A stretch of 64,000 nt of DNA from Lachnospiraceae bacterium (GTDB taxonomy: Bacteria; Bacillota; Clostridia; Lachnospirales; Lachnospiraceae): positions 25,842 through 89,841 of the forward strand of contig JAAWAR010000028.1 in the NCBI GenBank assembly GCA_022792295.1, written 5' to 3'. Positions 23,763-32,700 of the stretch are shown in pieces. The notes under the pieces are model-generated. The model saw only the letters and a list, made by a program, of their open reading frames with translations. It was not told where the DNA came from and searched no databases. Both the position numbers and the translations under genes were made by a program. Within the stretch, counting starts at the first letter, position 1; the number at the start of each line of letters is the position of its first letter.

Positions 23763-26700
23763 CCCTTTTCCTCCTTGTCAGCGCCAGGCCTAAAAGCATG
23801 GCGGTGCTTACGGCCAGGCCAAGCAAATATGTCCCCGGCTGACGGTCGTCTCCGGTCTTTGGAAAGCGGAAATACTTTCTGCCCTCCTGCTTTAAACGCA
23901 AAATCCCTTCTCCCTTCTTGTCCGTCTGATAGGAAGCGAGGATTCGGCCCACTCTCCTCTCCTCCTGCGGTTTGGGCTCCTCAGGTTTTATCCGTACGCA
24001 TATCGTTTTGGGGGGATAGTGCTTGGGCTTATCATCCGGTTTGGGGGGAACTGGCTCCGATTCAGGTTCGGGCTTTGGTTCCTCCGGTTTTGGTTTTTGG
24101 GGCCCAGGCTCCGGCTCTTTGGGGATTTCCTTCTTCTTATCCTCCATTACAACCTGCTCGATCTCTCCGTATTCCGATACGGTAAACGAGATTGCCTCCG
24201 CCGTCTCATAGCCAGCCGGTGCCAGCTTCTCCGTCAGCGTATACCGCTCTCCCGCTTTCAGCCTCGCCTCAAACACATGTGGGCTGTCTCCCGAGATCCA
24301 TTGCTCTATAATCGTTCCATCTGCCTCCTGCAGCATAAGGCTGGCCCCGCTAAGTTCCTCACCGGTTGTCATGTCCGTTTTGCGGATCTCGACCTGCGTT
24401 TCCCGGTTTCTCAAATCGGTCTGAATCAACTCTCCGTTTTCATGAATAGCAAGCGATACCTTCGCTGTCTGAAGGCGGCTTCCGTCGGAAAGCCACAGCA
24501 TTTCCTCCAAAAGAAACGTGGTGCCCGGTGCAAACAGGAGATCTCCATCTGCCTTTCTTCGGTTCTCAATCCGATATTCTGTGAGGGTTTTGGGGTTATC
24601 CCAATAAAGAAGCGCCTTTCCATCACAGGTTTTCAGTGCAAATTGATGTTTGACAGGAAGGCGCCCCAAAAAGCGGACATTCCCATCCTCCCCAAACCTG
24701 AGCCGGAAGGTTTTTCGTCCCGTGGGAAGCACACACCCATCTGAAAACTCTGTCTGCTCGCACAAAGTAAGAACTTCCCCTTCCCTGGCGGTTTTAGCGG
24801 TGATTGGCCATTCTCCCCCGGTTCCCTGCCATTTCGCCAGCTCCTCGCCTTCTTTTAAAAGCGTATAGTGCATGCGGACCGCCGACCGGCCGCTGACGGC
24901 AAGCGCCTGGATTCCCTCTTTTCCTTCCTCATACACGGCCCGGATCGTCTGTGACTGGTCTGTGATGTGGAGAATTCTCCTGCCGTCCCAAGATATGCTG
25001 AACCGGACCGGCACCGCCAGGGCATATCCGTCAGGCACTTTTTCCTCTACCAAAAAATACGTCCTTCCGGCCGCGAGCGTCCCCACGGCCCGATGCGGCC
25101 TTTCCCCAGAAATCCAGCTCTCCACCGCAGATTCCTCCATAATAAAGTGACCGTCTTCTGCCCGTGCCGGATAGATGGAAAGCCTTGCGCCCTCCACGAA
25201 ATGCCCAGTTTTAAAGCTGCTTTTTGAAAACAAAAATTCCGTCTTCTCATTTTCTGCCGTGATCGTACAGATAGGCTTGTCTTTGTCCGGCTCATCAAAC
25301 CGTACTCTCCATCGGTCCCGGCTCAGACGATAGCCCTTTGGCGGGCTGACCTCTTGTACCTCATATGTATCGTACACACAGCCTCCATTTTCATCCAGCT
25401 CTCCTGCCGGTAGCCCTTTGATTACCGCCGTTCCGGTCTCATCGGTAACCGCTCGGACACGTTCTCCTGTCCGCAGGTTTTTTGCTTCGAACCATGCCCC
25501 GCAAAGTCTTTTGTCCTTTTGCGCGCGGTCGCTCTTTTTAATCACAAGCTCTCCCTCTGGGAGCTTTTGTTTTTTCTTTTTATTTTCCATTTCATACCTC
25601 TGCACATGTCCTGTCTCCGTTACCCGTAAAAGTTTTGGGGCCGCCGTATCGTAGCCGGGAGGCGTCCCGGTCTCCACAAGCGCATATAACCCCGGAGGGA
25701 TTCTGTCGATCCTGTGCACACCGTTTGCCGTATCATAGCGGACTGCCGCCGGATGAACCTTACAAAAATTTTCCTTATAGCCAAACTGATAGGCAAACGA
25801 GGTCCTTGGCAGCCCGTTCGTGTCAAGTCCTGCGCGGCCGTCATGCCTCACGGCCGTGATCCGGATCGTCTCCTTTTCCTCCGTCTCCCAAAGCTGCGTT
25901 ACAATCTGTCCGTTGCCGGCCGTATGCGACTCTTTCTGCACGGCATGCCGTTTGACTGCTGTCTTTCCATGCCCTTCTGTCCAGGAAAGTTCATGGAAGC
26001 GGTCCTCATATTCTGCAAACATTGCCTCATACGCATTTGTCATGCCAGGAATATAGCCAGATAAATCCGCGGAATCCCAGCTATCAATCAGGTCTGCGAC
26101 CTCATAGCAAAAGCTCCCGTCAGAATTGAGCACAGCCGGATACAAAGAAAGTTCTGCACAGGCCCCGGATAAAAGCGCCTGCTTTTTTTGCCCCTTCCTT
26201 TCATACTTAAAGATCTCCAGCTTTGTATGGTCGTCTTTAAGCACAAAGGACTGCAGCTTTTCTGTCGGCTTGATGGTAATCTCCATAGAGGCCAAAAGAT
26301 ACCCGGCCGGTGCTTCAAGCTCCTCTAAAATATAATCTCCTGCAGGGATTCCCTCAAAATATTTAGGTCTTCCATCGGTTATCCACAATCCGACCATAGA
26401 AATTGGAGAGTTATCCACTGGGTTTTCCACAATCCACTCAGCAGGGGTTTCCTCCTTTTTGACAAAATAATATCCTTTCGGATATGTCTTAAAGTCCATG
26501 CTCTGGATTCGCTCTGCACGGTACAGTGCCAGCTTCGTGCCGGAAAGCTGGCGGTTTGTGTATGCCCCGCTTCCCTCACTGCTCTGATGCACGCCGGCTC
26601 CTGGCTCCTCTCCATCAACCGTGTTCCGGTAATCCCTGGCCCCGTCTGTCTTGGAAATTTCAACCTTGATTTTTTCATCCGCCATGGCAGTTCTCTGCAC

Positions 26701-29700
26701 GGCCGTCTGTTCCTTTACACAGACGGCCACCGGCATCGCCTTGACATAACCCGCCGGAGCCTTAAGCTCCTCCATGATGTAGCAGCCCGGCATCACACGC
26801 CTTAGCAGGTCGGCCTGCCCATCCGTCTGTCCGTTGTCCGTACCATCCTGCGGGGTTGTTTCTCCGGAGCTCCAGAGATTCGGGAGCAGGTATGCTTCTC
26901 CGAGACGGTGCCACAAAAGCGTATCCTTCGCATACAGCGCCTCGTGATCCCGTATCGTATAGGCCGCCCGGTTATACAGTTCCAAAAGATCGTCATATTG
27001 ATACCGAACATAGTCCCCATCCCGGTCATATATGTTTTTTCCTTTTTCATAGTGATCCTGGCTTTTTTTGTAATATCGGATCAGTCCAAATGCATCATAG
27101 ACCGGCTGCATCCGCTTTTCAAAGCGTTTTTCGGCGGCGTTCCAGCTTCCTGTAAGATAGGCACCCTCTGTCCCGGCATAAATTTCTCCCGGACGTCCTG
27201 TGAGAATCTTCTCTCTTGCAAGCACAGTACCATCCGCCTTATAAGAAACCGTTACCGGCCATACGTAATACCGCGTTTCTTCGGGAGCTTTTGGTCCGGA
27301 TTTTTCTATATAGGCAAGGCCCGTGTATCCGTCCACCTGGGCATCCCGGCATAACGCCTCATCCAAATGGTAGAGGATAGATGCCTCGTCTAACTTCTTA
27401 AACGCTTTCGCCCCGCTGTCGTAAACCAGCTCTGAAAAATCGCCGCCACAGATTTCAAAGACAGGCCTCCCGCCTCTTAATGCGTAGACAGAATCTGTGT
27501 CTGCCGTGATTTTTATCCTTTTTCCTTCTCTGTCATATCCGAACAGGCTGCCCTGCCGGTCGGTTTCAAGCACCCTCAGCCCGCCGAGATCATAAAACAG
27601 GACCGGTGTGTCCTTACGTTCTGTCGTCCGCACCTTCCAGCGTCCGTCCCTTTGCAAAAACTCCGTCTTCTGCCCGGCAAAGCCTTCCTTTACAAGGATC
27701 TCCTTTACATTTCCGTTACGGTCTCTGTTTACCTCCACCCCCTCAAACGTATAATCTTCGCCATCGCCGCCTGCCCGCACTTCAATGGCCTCATACAGCG
27801 CCATCATAGCGCCTGCCACATAGCGGTTTTCGTCCCCGGCCGTCCCAAGTGTTTTGGAAATGTAGCCATAGCCCTGAAACACGCCGTTTTCGTATACAAG
27901 CTCTACGCGCTCTCCCGCTGCCTTACGGTTTTCCAGATATTCGAGCGTCCCCTTTTTCCAGCCAAAGCCCTGGTACTGTCCTGCGCTGTTGTAGGCGAGC
28001 TCCAGATTTTCCAAGCCGTATTCGATTCCCAGAAGGGTGATTGTCCCCTCTACGCGTCCCGATACCTTCATTCCCCGAACCGTGTCCCCGACCTTCCGTT
28101 TGGACACCTCCAGGCTTGTCGCCGTATCATTCACATAGATGCGTGCAGTCTCTGTCCTCTCCTTTTGCCCGTTTCCTTCGGCTTTACTTGTATAGGGATA
28201 GCAGACTGCCGCTGCCTTTTCTTCCCCGCTGTCCGGATAATAAGACACCGCATCGCTGTAGATCTCGACGGGGATGGGCCCGCTCCTTCTATATCCGGCT
28301 GGAGTTTTAAGCTCTGCCAACACGTAGACACCGGCCTTCACCGGATTTGGGGTCTCAAGATAGCCGGCTGTCTGCACAATCTTGCCGCCTTCCTCATTGA
28401 CCACGGTGGACAGCGCCTCAAACTCTCCCGTCCGGACGCCCTTTTCGTCCGAAAAGATTACGACATCCTTCTCCCGGCAGATCGGCGTACCGGCCGCCAC
28501 TGTGCCGGAAAAAAGCTCCCCGGGTCCCATGAACGGCAGGCCTCTTGCAAACGGAGCAATGTGTTCTGCCCCCATCGCCTCCAAAAATTCCCTGCTTCCT
28601 GCGATCCTGGTCGGCCTGCCGTATCTTTTTACTGAGCCGTCCCCGTCTCTCCTCTCGTCGCGCTCCGCCCTATAAAGCGCAAATACCGCGTCATCGTGCA
28701 GGATCGGCTCTCCGGTCTCTGCATCCAGTTTTTCGATCCGCAGCCTCGCCTGATATGGACGGTTCAAAAAACTCTGCTCTGCAAAGCCCGTGTGCGCTGC
28801 CGGTCCCTCACTTTCGGTCTCCGGCACGCTCCACGGCACAAGCATCGGCGCGTATCGTCTGTCATATGCCGTCTGCATTCCGTTCATGGCAAAGACATTA
28901 TCTTTCAGGTACAGGCCATATCCGCTTTCCAGCCCTCCTTTCCCGTCCGGATACGGAACATTGTCTTCAACCGAGGCGTTTTCGCTTCTTAAAACATAGT
29001 GATAATACTCCGCAACCTTTGGATTCCGATATGGTCTGCAATGCTCCTTTTCCTTCTCCCTGTCCAGCCCATAGGGGTAGAGTTCAAAGTCCCCGTCATG
29101 ACTGTGTGCCAGAATCACATACTCTCTGAGCGGTTCCGTATGCGTATTTGCCCACTCCTCATTAAAACGGATCCAATATTTTTTTGCCAGCTCATTGGGT
29201 GTCGTTTCTTTTTTATATTGATAAAAAGAGGAATACATTTCCGACTCTGTTTCATACACGCAGGGAAGTGAAAGCTCCTTTGGCGTGTCAATGGCATAAT
29301 GTCTGTTGGGGAAATCCCCGTATTCCGGCTTATACGGCTGCTGCTCGGAAAGGACGTATTCTCCGTAAGGCAGATACTGCGATATGCCATATGCATATTC
29401 TGTCTTTCCCTCCTTCTTAAACTGCCCCGCAGCAAGAGTCGAACAATCCTGATCGAGCCCTCCTCCCTCCTCGCTGTCCCATAAAATTTCGTACAGAGAA
29501 TCCAGATCATAGCAAAAAAACGGCGCCAAATACTCCTCCGCCTTCAAAATCGCCGCATACAGCGCCTGATCGTACAACTCGTCTGCGTACGCCGTATCGG
29601 AGCCGTCCCCGATTTTTTTCTTCAGCTTGTCCGTTTCCGTCTCCAGATACCAGGTAACTGCAAACTGCCGCACGGCATCCGAGCGCTTTGCGTTTTCCTC

Positions 29701-32700
29701 TGCCGCGGCAGAGGAATTGATCGTATTTCGGATCCCGCTGAATCGGCCGCAGGCAAACGGCTTAAACGACGTATTCATAATCTCCCCGTCGTTGTGCCAC
29801 CGGTCCGTATCTGCCGTTTTGATCGCGTCAAAAAACTTCTCGTAGTTATAGCTCTCCACGAGCCGCGAAGTCCCCGCTTCATCCTCTGCGCGGCACAAGA
29901 CCGTCTCTAAGAGCCTGCGTCCCGTCTTCTTCGTATACAGTCTGGGAACCAGCTCCGGGAAAGCCTCACAAGCGGCCTTCCCATCAAGCAAGATCCCATT
30001 TTTATCCGTCCAGAGAATCATCCCGTCCGGGTCACAGTATAACCGTTCCAAATTGGATTTCAGATAAACCTTAAAACGGAAATTGTCCATTGCCTCTCCA
30101 TCCGATAGCATCTTTTTTACCTTTATTTTCTGCTTGATCGGCCGTTCCAGAAGCTGCAGCGGGAACCTCCCTGTCTCTCCGTCCTCACTTATGCGGGTCT
30201 GTCCACGGTAGGAAAGCGTCTTTTCTGCGATATACGTGTCTGCCGAATTTGCCCCCTCTCCTGTCGAGACAGAAAGTGCCGCGCCCGCAAATCGAAGGAG
30301 ATATTCTGCGAAACCGATCTCCTCTTTGGCCCTGTAGTCAGCCGTATTCCCCGCCCCTAAAGACACAATATCCGCTTCGGTCAGCCGCACCTTTTTTTGC
30401 GGCAGCTTTGCCGTAAACCGCAGCGTAAGGCTTCCTCCGCTGTCTGAAAAGTCCTGTCCGAAGCTGTCCGTCCCTTCGGTCTCCACATGCAATCTATAGA
30501 CCCCTGTTTTTTTATCATAAACGGCCCCTTCTAGCAAAACGTCCTTTTCCACAAGCTCTGTCTCTGTCGTAATCTCAATTTTGTCCACTGCCTCCGTCTC
30601 CAAAATCCGGTACTGGTTTTTCGGATCGCCCAACAGATAGTCGATGATCTCCTCCCCGGCTTTATGGTAGACCATTACCCTATGCCGGATAGCCTCCAAA
30701 ACGCCTTGTTCGCTTACCAGCATGGCCGGTGTAAGTGTTGCGTCGATATAATAGCGTTTATCGCTTCCGCTTCCCATATAATAGCGGCGTTCTACCTCAT
30801 AACGGTATCTTCCCTCCGCCTGATAGGCCTGATACACCCATCTAAGCTCTGCCGGATTTTCATACACCGCGTAAATCCGATCCACCTCCAGGCTCGCACT
30901 TTTCTCCTTTCTTATAAAGAAACGGCGGCTGTCTCTGACAGAGGCACCTGCGTAGAGGACGATTCGGTAATGATCGCCTTCCCTTGTAATAGAGTCTATT
31001 CCTCCAAAGCTCCATTCCGGATTCTCCCTATACCATTCCAGAATCTTTGCAATTAGCTCTCCGTTTGTGCTCCCTGGCGTGATCCCAGACGGTGTCAGCT
31101 CTGCTGTCGCCGCTCCGTAAACCGTCCTTAATGCAGGCTCTAAAGGCGCGGTCGTCTGCCCGTAAATGTCAGGCTCCCCTTTTCTTACTCCGCGGCTGTA
31201 TACCGGTGCATCCCACTGCGAGCAGATGCCATCCGCCGTAACCGGTGTCTCATAGCCGTTTCGATTTAACACCTCCTCTACCGCCGCTTTGACAAAGCAA
31301 AGGCTTTCCGGCTCCAAAAGACTCTCCATAAGAAGCTCCTCTTTGGCGTCGGGCTCCAGATCCAAAAGCTGCATCCTCTTTTTCTCCGGAATCTGCAACG
31401 CCCTTATGATCTGGTCCTCCATGCGGCTTGCCGGAACCTGCCCCGTTATCTTTCCGTCTGTTCCGTATTCAGGTTCGTATCGAACATGGCTTCTGCCGCT
31501 TTCGGCCCGTTTCCAGACCGGATTTCCTTCCGGATCCGTAACCGGCCGCTCCTCGCTTCCTGTCACATGAGGTCCTGTCACACTGGCCTCTCCGCTGTCT
31601 GTCCTGTAAAAGCTTGTCCCCTCCGGGAATCCGGAAAAGATGAGTTCATAGCCCTCTGTTCCTGTTGAGGTGACAAAAAACGGGAGTTCATCGTAGCCCC
31701 TCCCTCCTCCGGCTTCCCCTTCCATGGAGGAGGAAATATCGGAAAGAGAGAGCACTGCGGTTCCCCTGGCCCCGGCTGCCTCAGGGGTCTTAAAGCCGGT
31801 CCCGTAATTTGTACGCTTTTTTGAAAGCCCGTTCACGGAAAGCTCAAATCCCTCGCTTCGGGAAAGCTCCTTCACATAATAGCTTCCGAGAAGCAGTGGC
31901 CGTCCAATCCAGCAGTTTCCGTTTCTTTCCTGATTTTCCTGATACCGGTTTATCGGCCCTTTTCCGTTAAAATCCGGCCGCTTTTTGATCTCTCCCGTCT
32001 CGTAATCATAGGTCACACCGGGCTCTCTTGTACAGGCAAGGAAGTCCGCGTTGCCGTCCTCGTCCGTAGCGGCAACCGCTACGAGATCATTTTTGTGGTA
32101 TACAATGCCAGTGTTGCTTAGTCTTCCCCTACTTTCAAGCTCCGCATCCGGATGGATGAGATCCTCTGCCGCAAAAAGCCCGTAAACCGCTCCCTCAAGC
32201 GTGGCATCCCCTTCGGCCTCCCCGTATGCGGTATAGGTGTCGCTCTCCTTTCTGTATAGATCCAGATCTCTTTTATTGATATGAAGCCGTCCTTCCGTCC
32301 GGTGGTCGCGGACATGCCAGGCATCCCCGCAGTCTTCCTTCCCGCTGCAGTGAGAAAACGTTCCCGATTGACCTTTCTTCAGATGCCGCTTTCCGTCTAA
32401 AGAAGCCCCGGCCAGATAGCCCTGGAAATCTTCCAGACTTCCGCCAAACGCCCACTCATTGTCGTCCGGCTCTGTCTCATCCGAAAACGCCGGCTTAAAC
32501 TGAAAAAGTCGTCTCTGTCTGACAGGCAGTTTCGCCTCCTCCCCCGCATTGGAGGCTGTCGCCCTTTTGACCCTGCTTTTTGCATTGGAAGCTGTCTCCT
32601 TTGCAGTCTGCCTTTTTGCATCGGAGGCCGTCGCCGGCTCCGTGTTTTTTTTGCTATTTTCCGTATCGGAAGCTGGTTTTTGCCATCCCGTCTTCCAAAC

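Noticed and set aside
24019-24744. 241-aa plus-strand ORF and other long plus-strand frames across 23.7-40 kb
   Set aside because: They are shadows opposite the long, low-stop coding frames of the surface genes, without ribosome binding sites or family features.
32546-32632. CRISPR-like array
   Set aside because: The 36-bp periodicity comes from an in-frame 12-residue protein repeat with degenerate units, no unique spacers and no cas genes.
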